In this document: piece after piece, positions 11,748 to 21,948 of the stretch
Position numbering within the stretch: the first letter of the stretch is position 1
Layout of the letters: each line of letters opens with the position of its first letter
Assembly (NCBI GenBank): GCA_023375675.1
Contig: JALQBC010000038.1
Coordinates: 124,001-188,000, forward strand
Direction: 5' to 3'
Source of the DNA: Cytospora piceicola
Taxonomy: Eukaryota; Ascomycota; Sordariomycetes; Diaporthales; Cytosporaceae
Length of the DNA stretch: 64,000 nt
The notes under the pieces: generated by a model
Told to the model about the DNA's origin: nothing
Databases searched by the model: none
Seen by the model: the letters and a program-made list of their open reading frames with translations, nothing else
Translations under genes and position numbers: made by a program

Positions 11748-12359
11748 GGTTGGTGAAAAATAATATGTGGATGGAGTGTCGTGAGTGCAAAAAGGGAGTT
11801 GAGTTGTAGTCGTATATTAGGCCAACTACCCTAGGGTATATTCGGCATCGTGAGGTGACACGTACGGGCCACCGGCCCTCGCTCGTATCATGTATTACAG
11901 CCTATCAACTAATATAAAACAATTGATACTGAAGTAATTAGTAAGAATGTATTGAATTGAAGCGATTCCCAAGGTTGTCAACAGCAATCACGCAGGTCGA
12001 AGCCATCTCTATCAGAGCTAACTGGATCAATGCTAAAGATTTTCAACTCTGGCGGACAGATACTCCCTAAGGAGGCCATCAACTCCCTCAATTCAATGCA
12101 CATAAGGACTGCTCAGGTTGGTGCCATCCGTTGCTGTGATCAGACGCTTCTGTCTTGCAAACCATCAAGGGAAGGGCCTCATAGCTGATATCATCTATTA
12201 GCTATTTGCAACGATAGAATTTAGGAGGAAGATTGATATATATACCGGTATACCTCTATGTTCTCGTAGTATAAGCCTCTGGACGTAACAAGCAGCAGCG
12301 GCCTGTGTTCTGTTTTGTTGTGAAATAAATAGTTATCTGCATTATAATATATACTACCG
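11748..12359. other. Intergenic, nothing recognised
   Basis: Moderately AT-rich sequence without long ORFs, RNA genes or clear repeats. It may serve as the upstream region of the ORF ending at 11747. Confidence 0.5.
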
Positions 12360-12749
12360 ACTTGCTCCTTTTCCTCCCTTCCTCCTCTTAGTAAAACTAC
12401 TGTAGGAGCTTATCGAGTCGTGTAGAAGGGGGAGGTCAGACTATTATCAAATAGAACAGATTTAAATAAGGTAAAAGAATGAACTAATCGCGATAGGGAG
12501 AAAAGGAGCCTTTACTAGGCCTTAAGCCCTTTTACCCTACTATTTTTATGTTATTTAAGCTTTTTAAATGGTTCAAATTTCTCTGCTTAAGGCCGAAATG
12601 CCTGCTATATAGATTAACTGTCTTAAACAATCATATTTAAGCCGTTTCTGCCGTGCCTTAGCCTAGCCTCAGCCGTGCCGTCTGCTGTCCTTTACATAAG
12701 GGCTTTGGACTATCAACTATAACTATAGAGCTCGGACTATGACTAACTC

Positions 12750-13170
12750 CTTCTTTACATGGGCTAAGAACCGTCTGTCATAAGCATCGTCCGTTATAAG
12801 CATCGTCTGTCACCTTCTACCGTGATTAGGAAAGACAGAAAGTATAAATATCGATCGTTAGAAGGTGATCCGGTCACGTAGAGGGGGAAGGTTAGACTAT
12901 AGGGCCATCGGACTGTGACTAACTCCTTTATTACATTGGTTTAGAACCGTCTATTATGAGGGCCGTTCGGCCGTCTGTTATGAGCATTGTCTGTTATGAG
13001 CATTGTCTGTTATGAGCATTGTCCGTTATGAGCATTGTCCGTTATAAGCATTGTTTGTTGTAAGCATTATCCGTTATAAACATCGTCTATTATAAACATC
13101 GTCCGTCAGCTTCTACTGTGATTAAGGAGAGTAGGATAGATAGATATCGATCGTGCTACCTCTTGACCTG
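12750..13170 (-). repeat. Dispersed repeat with 16-nt subrepeats, copy A
   Basis: About nine units of a 16-nt motif (GTCTGTTATGAGCATT and variants) run from about 12973 to 13105, and two further units lie at about 12775-12815. The block is bordered by TTCTACYGTGATTA and ATATCGATCGT segments that occur twice, so the copy is itself two tandem modules. The reverse complement of the same order of segments is found at 17945-18330, which defines a dispersed family. Confidence 0.8.
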
Positions 13171-13620
13171 TAAAAAAATGACAGATGCCGTTATGATGTT
13201 ATATGCCTTCCAATGTTGGTAAACTGCATATGCTTGTATGTGCCCTTGGGGCTGGTGTGTGGGCGTTGACGCCAGGAGGCATAAGCACGGCCGAGGCCTT
13301 GCGAGGGCAATCATTGCCACAGACCGGATCCAACACATCACAAGAAGCCAGAGTCACTCACGTCTATTTGTAGCAGTTCAAGCCGATTTTCTGATGTCGG
13401 GCTGGCTCCTCTTACTTCTTTCAGTCTCATTCATGGCTATAAGTATACCACCCTGAACCCAATAAAAAGTACTCTCGCAACCGGGGCAGCCACATGTGCA
13501 CAGCTTCGATCTGGATTGGATAAGAGTAGTGACATTTGAGATCTCGTTCCACCGTTGCCCATGAGCAGCCAAATATACACTGAGATACATAGCAGGAGCC
13601 AATGCTTGGACCAGGAACCA

Positions 13621-14310
13621 TCATCTGTTGTTCAGTACAGGCCGGGAGAGCTGCCTTATCGTAACTCTCATGAGCACCTCACCGCCAAACAACAACAATG
13701 AGATCAAAGCAACTAGCCACGTGAGAAGCACCCCAGACCAGCCCACGGTTACGGCTATGCTGCCCTGCCCAATGTGCCTCATCGTCACTGCCACGGAAAC
13801 AGCCGCGGTATGTTGCCAGAGTGACGACACTATACTGAGGAGAAAGCCCAAGGCAGACGTGCTGATTGCAATGAATTCTTTCTGGGGAGAAATTCGTATG
13901 ATGTGGCTGCCTGTGCGTTCGTCTGGAAGCCACTCTGTTGTTGTTAGAATAGCCGCTGTGTTGACAACGTGTAGAGCAACTTGTAAAATGCTGTTGCTTC
14001 ATTGGTGAGCTAGCCTTCATTTTGTAAGGTCAGGATCTGATTACGCACAGTATCCCAGGGAACAAAACCTCGGTTTTGACCAATTCGGCGAGTCCTAAGA
14101 GGTCTTTAGGGTCTTGGTAGGGAACGGCGCGGTTTGCGATCGCCAGTTTTCCTGAACCGCATTGCCATTCCGGCCCAGTTGTCCGCGCACACAAGCCGAA
14201 ATAATTTGTTCGGATGTCGAGTGTCGTACTGTTGGACACGTAAGATGTCGACAAAATGTAGACACCAGCTGTATTCCTGTCAGATAAGCAACCCGATAGA
14301 AGTATTGCTT
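13621..14310 (-). CDS. Fig1-like multi-pass membrane protein (5' end unresolved)
   Basis: Two minus-strand exons join through a 58-nt intron, 14048-13991 (donor GTGCGT, acceptor CAG, branch-like CTCAC), in phase 2. Exon 14049-~14310 encodes SGCLSD..T.GVYIL, then IRTNYFGLCARTTGPEWQC, the Gly/Cys pattern of the extracellular loop in Fig1-type proteins. Exon 13621-13990 encodes three hydrophobic stretches, the second containing SSLWQHTAAVSVAV, ending LNNR-stop. Family knowledge: Fig1 proteins are plasma-membrane proteins linked to calcium influx and fusion during mating. The first membrane segment and start codon should lie upstream of 14310, but an in-frame TAA precedes the readable part and I could not find a convincing first exon. 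It may have a 5' exon I missed, or be broken. Confidence 0.6.
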
Positions 14311-15054
14311 CAGGTCCAAATTAGCAGATATTCACAGCAGAATCACAGCTGAACACAGTAAGGCGATCGAATGCGGTTGAGTTACCAAGTAAAGTCGTTG
14401 CGAAGCACGAAAGAAGACCCAACAGTCTATCATAAGGCAAGACTGGTTTTGCAGGAAGATAGGATTAGCTGCGAAGGCATTCGAACGGGGTGGTATGACG
14501 TACTTCGCATACACGCTGTGCACATCCTCTTGATAAACTCCATTTTTGTAAGCCCTTCAACGTTGCGTTGCGTTGCGTGCAATGGACAGACGAAACTACA
14601 TACCCTCGCCAATAGCTTCATTCCTCTGGCGATTGCTTCGACAGTCCCTATTTAAAGGACTAATAATCGGACCGCATGTTTGGTTTGCTAAGGCGAATTC
14701 GTTGTTACATCGCTCTGCGCAATTAAATATGCTCAGATGGGTCGGGGGAATTGCCGGGCCCATTGAGGGATTAGGGAGTTGTCGAAACCTCAGGGAATCA
14801 TTGTTACGCGATGACACCAAAATGCCGTGTCCCGCAGAGTGTTTGCTTTCAAATAAAAGGCTCTTGCCGGCAGTTAAGGTCAATAGAAGGGTGTATGGTC
14901 ACGAAGGTCACAAAAGCGTCCGGGCCCAGGTGGCTTTGCCCTGCTTCAAGAGGTCCATGCCACGTTTATCAAGCCGACTTATTTACCACTTACTTCACGA
15001 CGGTGTATGAGCCTCTTCATGAAATGAACCTTATAGCCCTCAACAATCTCTGGA
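14311..15054. other. Intergenic, possible missing 5' exon of the Fig1-like gene
   Basis: Several overlapping small ORFs are present on both strands and none is convincing. The minus strand up to about 14500 should hold the first exon of the Fig1-like gene; the rest would be a shared upstream region with the plus-strand CorA-like gene. Confidence 0.4.
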
Positions 15055-17134
15055 ATGTCTTCGCGAAGCCCATCGATAAGGAATGCTGAAGCACACCCAC
15101 AAAGACAACCCACCCGCCAGGAGCTCTCTATGACCGATACGCCCGTTTTCTTTAGTCGGGTCTATGCCTACAAAATTTACAATTCCTCAAAGATATGCTG
15201 CGTGGGCTCTACCAAATATTCATCGGATCAAGTAGACGAAATCAATGGGTATTCTTGGCTCTCAAGTGCAGGAGACCCGCTGCATATCATTGAGGATGCT
15301 TCACCGGAGCTGGTGGCATCTTTGAAGTTTGGAAAGGCTACCGAAGACATGTTACTCCGACATTACTTGCAGGACATGGGAATATTTGGCCCATCTCACG
15401 GGACATCTGACCGTATACCGTCATATTTGCCGTATTTTAGTCGTCAAGTCATGACGGTAAGATGGTTCAAGCCTGTGAGCTTGGCGGGTTGTGTGACCCA
15501 GGAACTGGATTCGATGCAGAAAGCCCAGTTGGCCAACACCTGCAACCATCGCCCAGTGGTGCTCAAGCACCGTGAGCTCAGTAGAGGGTACAAGGAGCTC
15601 AGAACTGTCAGCAAGGCCACTAACGTACTAAGGGCTTGGTGGTCGATACCGGTGTCTGACGAAAGTCAGTGCAACGAAGGGTACTGGGAGGAGGTTGTGA
15701 CGATCTGTCGAGAATATCGCGAGGGGTCATGTCGAGGTCCGTACTACTTGGTCACCTGATATCCAACGAGGTTCACTACATACTTTGATCGGAGTCTTGG
15801 CTGAGGACTAACGAGGCGCCATTCCTTCCACAGCCGTCCTCTTAACGGACCCGAAGCCACTGATTCTCACAAGAAACTGCGATTTCACAAATGACCTCGA
15901 CTATGAAAACAGCGGGTCAGACGTGGTCTGGACATCCCGCACCATGCCGGCATACGACTCTACGACTCCGCGCTGGCTGCCTTTCCATACCGGAGGATTC
16001 TCACAAGATATGGAAAAGCCTTGGCTACGCTACTTGAGCAACTTAAGTACGCGGGAAGCTATATGTTGTTGGATGACACAAGATCCTCGGCCGTTCAGGG
16101 CCGAACCGAATAACTCGCAAGGAATCGACAAGACACTTGATCTAGTCCGGACCCCATCGGAGGCCCTCTTCATGGTCGTTTTCCTCGACACCATGTCATT
16201 CTTGAGTTCTGTACACACAGCACTCGACCAAATCGTCAAGGCTTCGGCGGACGGAGATGCGCTTCGACTAAGGCCAGTCGTGTCGAACTGGCGGAAGAGC
16301 TTGGTTGAGACACAACTGCGACTCTCTCCGCTTCAGGAGTCAATATCTGGACTCCTTAAACTCCTGGGTGTCGAGCGTCCGTCAAAGGAAACTAAAAGGT
16401 TGTCTGAAGAACTTTTCATAAAAATATCCGAGACTATCACCAAGGTTGAAAGAGCCCAATCGACGATACGCCAGGAACTGTCCATTTTGGAGTCCCAGAA
16501 ACAGCTCGAGGAGGCTGCGAATGTCACCAAGCTCACCGAACTGGCCTTCATCTTCGTTCCCCTTTCATTCATAGCCAGCGCTTTCAGCATGCAGGTCAAG
16601 GAGTTGAAAGAGCCGGTACCACTCTCCGTCGTCGTCGCCGCTGGTGTCGTTACGTTGAGTCTAGCGTACGCGACCCGGCTTGCTATTCGAAGTACTATTA
16701 CACTCAGCTTCTTTCAGACCTTCCAGGGAATGATGCGCGGTATTGCGGGGGTCCCAGCAGATAGCCCGACACCGACCAGGGCATTTCTTCAGGGCATCTT
16801 CGTCCTACTCCCGCACGTTTCTGTGCCCATAATCTCCTTACCCACGCTATGCGTAGCTATGGCGGTCTCTCTATGGGCAACACGACCCGGCCTTGATGCG
16901 AGTTTCAAGGGCTTTGTGACCGTTGTGGTACTCGTCATGGCGGTGGGGACAGTTACCACTGTCCCAGTAAGACGCTCTTCACGCCTGATCACCTGGATGG
17001 AGGCCTTCGCTTGCAAAGATTGGCTTGCCGGAGCTCCATCTCGTGGTACGAGTCGTCATGCTGCTGGGGCAGCATCAATCCCTCTTGAGACACTGCACCA
17101 AGGCCAGAGCGGGACGCCTCAGGTTCGAGTATAG
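15055..17134 (+). CDS. CorA-like membrane protein (two exons, junction uncertain)
   Basis: The 3' part (about 15834-17134) reads VLLTDPKPLILTRNCDF, a soluble helical domain, and then LAFIFVPLSFIASAFSMQV followed by more hydrophobic stretches. This matches the C-terminal membrane part of fungal CorA-like proteins (Pfam CorA, Mg2+ transporter-like). The canonical Gly-Met-Asn loop is replaced by Ser-Met-Gln, common in fungal paralogues of unknown transport activity. The 5' frame runs from ATG 15055 (or 15130) to a TGA at 15757. A CTAAC branch point at 15808 and CAG at 15831-15833 support an intron; donor 15737 (GTCCGT) restores frame and gives about 660 aa, but it is a weak donor. It may instead be a frameshifted allele. 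Surrounding repeats fit an accessory gene. Confidence 0.65.
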
Positions 17135-17944
17135 TGTAATCATACATCATTCAGAATGTTGCCCTATTCACGTTCGGGCCGCGGATAGTCAAAGTGCGAA
17201 TGCATGCTTCGCTATGTGCTTTGATGAGAATTTATTGCTCCTTCTCCCACTCCCTTGTTCTTACTCAGCGCTACCTAACCATCTCCCAACCTCCTCTGTA
17301 CTTCATTTCTTGATCCCTTAGTCTCCGTATGCCTGACTTCACCCTCCCCCCATTCGACGAGCCCATCTCCACGCAGGGGCTGCTCTGATTGAAACCGCCC
17401 TTGGCTGTAATTGAAGGCGTCTTTATTCAGCAGGGCATGACCAATCTCTCCGTCTTGCAACCCACCATGGGGAGGGTCTTGATATTGCTCATCTTGTCTG
17501 CCAGGGCTTAGGACCCTATCCGAGGTCTGGAGGTCGCAACGCTGGATCTGAGGAGGGAGGAACTGTGCCCTCGGGCTCCCGTGGCGAGAGCCTCGGGACG
17601 GACTGCGCAATGGTTGTGAATTCAGGAACTGGGGGCACGGTATCGGGGATAGGGTGGGCGCGGATGATCGTGGTAGCGGTTGTGCATGACAGAGTGACCG
17701 CCGTTCCAAGTCATCGGACCGATGACGCCGGTGCAATACCTTTGGCGTGCTGCTGGAGAGGTATTGTCGAGTACTGCTGGTATCGGTGTTGCAGTTCATG
17801 TGCCTCTCCTCGGCATACACACTCTCGGGGCGATATGATTTCCATGCCAATGAGGCCGGACAATGCCGGGATCGGTGGCCTCTTTCTCACGATAGTTAGA
17901 CGTCGACATGCTTCGGGCTAATGGATTTCTGTTAGAGTAAGAGT
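17135..17944. other. Intergenic with an unsupported 191-codon minus ORF
   Basis: A minus-strand frame, 17275-17850, is open for 191 codons and is rich in Arg, Ser, Pro and Gln. It shows no domain, signal peptide or membrane segment. It might be a terminal exon of an unrecognised protein or chance. Nothing else is seen. Confidence 0.35.
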
Positions 17945-18330
17945 AGTTTGAGAGATAGCACGATCGATATTTATACATCCTATTTTCCCTAATCACGGTG
18001 GAAGGTGACGGACAGCCCTCATGACGGCCCTCATGACGGACAATGAAGCAGTCAGTCACAGTCCGATCGCCCTATGGTCTCTCATCACCACTCTCTTCTC
18101 CTTTTATGCGACAATTCGATATATGCATTTATACTTTCTATCTTTCCTAATCACGGTAGAAGGTGACAGACGACATCTAGATGCTTATAACAAACGATGC
18201 TTATGACGGACGATGCTTATGACGGACGATGCTTATGACGGACGATGCTTATGACGGACGATGCTTATAACGGACGGTTCTACTTAGTCACAGTCCGATC
18301 GCCCAACGATATCTTATTACCACCCTACGG
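17945..18330 (+). repeat. Dispersed repeat with 16-nt subrepeats, copy B
   Basis: Six units of the motif GATGCTTATGACGGAC occupy about 18180-18280. The order CGATCGATATTTATAC, CCTAATCACGGTRGAAGGTGAC and then the subrepeats is the reverse complement of copy A at 12750-13170. As in copy A the module is doubled: a partial module lies at 17960-18100 and a full one at 18100-18330. There are no long terminal repeats or transposase. Confidence 0.8.
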
Positions 18331-18439
18331 CCCTCAAGACAGACGCACGTAACCATTGTAAAGGAGTCGGCCACAGTCGGTCGCCCTATGGTGTCCCATC
18401 ACCACCCTACCGCCGACCTTCTCCCTCCACGCGGCCCGA

Positions 18440-18913
18440 TCAGCTCCCACGGTAGGTCGAGTAGCTGAAGGGCGCCAGCAGCAGCGGCACGTGGTAGTGC
18501 TGCCCCTCGTCCACCTCGAAGACGACCGTCACCTCGGGGAAGAAGGTGTCCCGCCCCTGGCCGGCAAAGTACCCCCCGGTGTCGAACCGCAGGGTCCACC
18601 GGCTCTTGCCGCTGATGTCGCCCAGCACGTCCTCGAGCGTGTACACGGGGACCTCGCCGCCCGACTGGGGCGAGCTGTAGGGGAGCCAGGTCCTGACGCG
18701 GCCGTCGTCGTCGGTGGAGGACTCGAAGATGACGGGGAGGCCGGTGGGGTGCTTGCTGTCGGGCGGGCTGCTGGAGGAGGAGCTGGCGGCGGTGGCGGTG
18801 GAGGAGGGGGAGGGTGGGGTGAGCTGGAGGCGCACGCGGACGTTGCGGGCGGGCTGGCCTAGGGTCGTGTCGAGGATGTGGCAGGTTATAGGGGCTTTGG
18901 TTGGGGACGCCAT
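18440..18913 (-). CDS. 5-hydroxyisourate hydrolase (transthyretin-like)
   Basis: An intronless 157-codon gene with ATG at 18913; an in-frame ATG further upstream is possible but the homologous part begins just after 18913. HIU hydrolase converts 5-hydroxyisourate to OHCU in purine (urate) breakdown. The start, ITCHILDTTLGQPA, holds the conserved N-terminal His, the middle has the Arg in GRVRTWLPY, and the C-terminus, HYHVPLLLAPFSYSTYRGS, carries the family-defining Tyr-Arg-Gly-Ser end that separates the hydrolase from transthyretin. A Ser/Ala-rich low-complexity insert (about residues 34-50) is unusual for the family. A C-terminal peroxisomal signal is not evident. No other ureide-pathway gene lies nearby. 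Confidence 0.93.
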   Translation of the reverse strand: MASPTKAPITCHILDTTLGQPARNVRVRLQLTPPSPSSTATAASSSSSSPPDSKHPTGLPVIFESSTDDDGRVRTWLPYSSPQSGGEVPVYTLEDVLGDISGKSRWTLRFDTGGYFAGQGRDTFFPEVTVVFEVDEGQHYHVPLLLAPFSYSTYRGS

Positions 18914-19957
18914 TTTCAAAGGAATCGAGGTCTCGTGTCTCGTGTGTTTCGTTTGGATGGTGGACGTCGGACGTTGGTGGTGTAAGTGGGTTGATGGACG
19001 GAAGATCGAGGAGTTCAATTAACAGCCGAGTAGGATGAGCTGTGGATGGATGAAAGAATCGAGTTTAAACCGTCTCAGGCAGAGGCAGAAGAGTCAAATG
19101 GTGAATTAATGGGATTGGATTGAATTGAAATGGATTGGATTGGATTGAATTGGATTGGATTGGGTTGGATTGGATTTGGGGTTGCGCTTGTTACCAGCTT
19201 TCTCAAGCTCAAGCTCAAGCTCCGGTTAGAGTCCGACCTTTGGTCAAAGGCCTGCGCCGTTGTCCGCCCGTCGTTTGCAGGAGAACGCCGCGGTTATTAG
19301 TTGGTTTATGGTTTACAAGCTTATACCTCAAGAGTCACAACAGATATATATGGAGAGAGAGAGAGAGAGAGTTTCAACCTGATGTAGATGGAGAAAGGAG
19401 ATATGAATGCTTTCCCAAGCTCCGAATCATCTAGATCTACCTAGGTACTTAGGTAGTAATTGAGTCTGATTAGTTGCAATTACAATATCTCATCGATGTT
19501 GGAGAAGTAAGTTACAGTGTCACGGGGACGCCCCCCACCCCCCAGAAAAAACCATCGGGGCCGAACCGGCAGCTGCCCCAGGTAGTTGCTACTGTAAGTA
19601 AACCCCACCACGCCATGCCACCACTAACCACCCACCACCAGGGAGTGAGTGACGTTGCCAAGGGTCTTGGAGCAGCGACACGCACGATTCGAGAAGCAGC
19701 TACAAGCTTCTAGCACATTACACCTGTGACAGCACCAACCCTTCCTAACCTTCCTGATATCCCACTGCCACATACGCAGCAGCACAGTACGAATCGACAG
19801 CAGTCAACCACCAGATACCCACTTGCAGCTCAGAGTCGAGAAACAAACCCATCCCAGCAGTCAGGACAACCACTCGAAAGTCCACCGAAACGTACCCCCG
19901 ATCAACCTCCCCCCTCCCCTAACGACCGAATAAATCCCCCCCCCCTCCTTGCCCAAC
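18914..19957. other. Shared upstream region with microsatellites
   Basis: Upstream DNA of the divergent hydrolase and GET3 genes. It contains a GGATT-type pentanucleotide tract at 19111-19178, a GA run at 19353-19371, and one TACCTAGGTA palindrome at 19438-19447. The last 250 bases before GET3 are C-rich on the plus strand, as is common in fungal leaders. No gene. Confidence 0.6.
19111..19178. repeat. GGATT pentanucleotide microsatellite
   Basis: About thirteen copies of GGATT and close variants (GAATT, GGGTT) follow one another. It lies between two divergent genes and has no coding frame that is conserved. Confidence 0.9.
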
Positions 19958-20989
19958 ATGTCCGACGCCGCGCTCATCAACGTGGACGACGACGCGCTGG
20001 AGCCCACGCTCCAGTCCATCCTGGACCAGAAGACGCTCCGCTGGATCTTCGTCGGCGGCAAGGGCGGCGTGGGCAAGACGACGACGTCGTGCTCGCTCGC
20101 CATCCAGCTCGCCAGGGTGCGGCGCAGCGTCCTCCTCATCTCGACCGACCCGGCCCATAACCTGTCCGACGCCTTCTCCCAGAAGTTCGGCAAGGAGGCC
20201 CGCCTGATCGACGGCTTCACCAACCTCAGCGCCATGGAGATCGACCCCAACGGCTCCATCCAGGACCTCCTGGCCGGCCAGGGCGAGGACGCCGCCGACC
20301 AGGGCGGCCTGGGCGGCATGGGCGGCATGATGCAGGACCTCGCCTTCGCCATCCCCGGCATCGACGAGGCCATGTCCTTCGCCGAGGTCCTCAAGCAGGT
20401 CAAGTCCCTCTCGTACGAGACCATCATCTTCGACACGGCCCCCACGGGCCACACCCTCCGCTTCCTGCAGTTCCCCTCGGTGCTCGAGAAGGCCCTCGCC
20501 AAGATCAGCCAGCTCTCGTCGCAGTACGGGCCCCTCCTCAACGGCTTCCTCGGCGCCCAGGGCGGCGGCGCCCTGCCCAACGGCCAGAACCTGGGCGAGA
20601 TGATGGAGAAGCTCGAGTCGCTGCGCGCCACCATCAGCGAGGTCAACGCCCAGTTCAAGGACGAGAACCTGACCACCTTCGTGTGCGTCTGCATCCCCGA
20701 GTTCCTCAGCCTGTACGAGACGGAGCGCATGATCCAGGAGCTCGCCACCTACGGCATCGACACCCACTCCATCGTCGTCAACCAGCTGCTCTTCCCCCGC
20801 GACGGGAGCGGCTGCGACCAGTGCAACGCCCGCCGCAAGATGCAGAAGAAGTACCTCGACCAGATCGAGGAGCTGTACGACGAGTTCAACGTCGTCAAGA
20901 TGCCCCTGCTCGTCGAGGAGGTCCGCGGCAAGGAGAAGCTGGAGAGGTTCAGCGAGATGCTGGTCAAGCCGTACGTGCCGCCTTCATAG
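19958..20989 (+). CDS. GET3: ATPase GET3 (tail-anchored protein targeting)
   Basis: An intronless 343-aa protein; ATG 19958 is the first in frame. GET3 binds the membrane anchors of tail-anchored proteins in the cytosol and hands them to the GET1/GET2 receptor at the ER, with ATP hydrolysis driving opening and closing of the dimer. Visible motifs are the deviant Walker [11 protein letters not shown] (residues 33-42, with the signature first Lys), the switch I-type [12 protein letters not shown] segment, a Gly/Met-rich client-binding stretch, the A-loop-like [13 protein letters not shown], and the zinc-binding Cys-x2-Cys pair (C286, C289) at the dimer interface. Length matches the family. Third-position GC is very high. 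Confidence 0.98.
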   Translation: MSDAALINVDDDALEPTLQSILDQKTLRWIFVGGKGGVGKTTTSCSLAIQLARVRRSVLLISTDPAHNLSDAFSQKFGKEARLIDGFTNLSAMEIDPNGSIQDLLAGQGEDAADQGGLGGMGGMMQDLAFAIPGIDEAMSFAEVLKQVKSLSYETIIFDTAPTGHTLRFLQFPSVLEKALAKISQLSSQYGPLLNGFLGAQGGGALPNGQNLGEMMEKLESLRATISEVNAQFKDENLTTFVCVCIPEFLSLYETERMIQELATYGIDTHSIVVNQLLFPRDGSGCDQCNARRKMQKKYLDQIEELYDEFNVVKMPLLVEEVRGKEKLERFSEMLVKPYVPPS

Positions 20990-21948
20990 CGGGCAGATGG
21001 CTGGGTGGGAGAGCCGGGGATGGTTGGTGGAGGATATCAAGTCGTACGTCTGGCTGAGGCGTTAGTGGAGCCATCCCGTTGCTCTCAATATCGGTCGGTC
21101 AGTCAGGCCGACCTTGGCGTTGTGGGAGCCTCCCGTATGGGATAGTAATAGATGGTCGGCTCTTCACGCATGGAATAGTTCGGGGTCCTCTAGTCAGCCG
21201 TTATCAGTTGTTGAAGCCTGGCATTTTGGTATCGGGCATACATAGCCCTCCCTTTAGTGGCTCGGTGTTATGTGAGAAAATACGCAGGCAACTTGGGGGT
21301 TCGATAGGTAGCATAGACATCTGTACAAGAAATCAAACAATTTTTCAGTAATCAACATCGAGTCCGTCTTGAACACAAATAGTCAGTCAAAATCACCCGA
21401 GATGCCATGAACTTGATGCAGAGAGTCGTCATGGTATTTCATGGAGCTCATGCTATTAGACAGACCACATTTGCGCTGTCCACGATCCTCTCCTATGAAC
21501 CTTTACGCTTCCCTGGCTTGGTAAAAACAGCAGCACAGGGAGAACTGTCCAAATATGAACGCTGAGAAAATTGGACCGTTCGGTCTCTCATCCCTTCCCC
21601 TTCCTATCTGACAATCAATCAAGGAGCCTCCCTCCTCTATCAAGTATGCATAGATGCACATTGTGGAACCAAAAACGCCGACGCCTGTCCGAATGCAATT
21701 ATGTTTTTCTTTCTGTTATGGTCCGTGCCGTCGTATGAGATCATGCACCGCATCAACTGATGCGATGTTTCGTTCCTACTCCGCCGTCATTCTCTCTCCT
21801 TGGCCAGGACGTGCTGCCACAGAACTGCACAGCTTTGGAGGGATAAATTCGGGTGTGAAGACTGGGGTATGCAGCATGGTCGGATCTTGTTAGATCCTAA
21901 CGTGGACTGTAGCCTCGGTACAGCGAGGCCACCATCGCCTCGCCTCCC
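20990..21948. other. Convergent intergenic region between GET3 and MPE1
   Basis: Both flanking genes end here, so the stretch should hold two 3' ends. Short ORFs show no features. No repeat or RNA gene was found. Confidence 0.5.

Noticed and set aside
17275..17850. 191-codon minus ORF considered as a gene
   Set aside because: Composition is low in hydrophobic residues, with no domain or splice evidence; kept only as a note in the interval entry.
19861..20767. Two long minus-strand ORFs opposite GET3
   Set aside because: They mirror the GC-rich GET3 codons and have no domain of their own.
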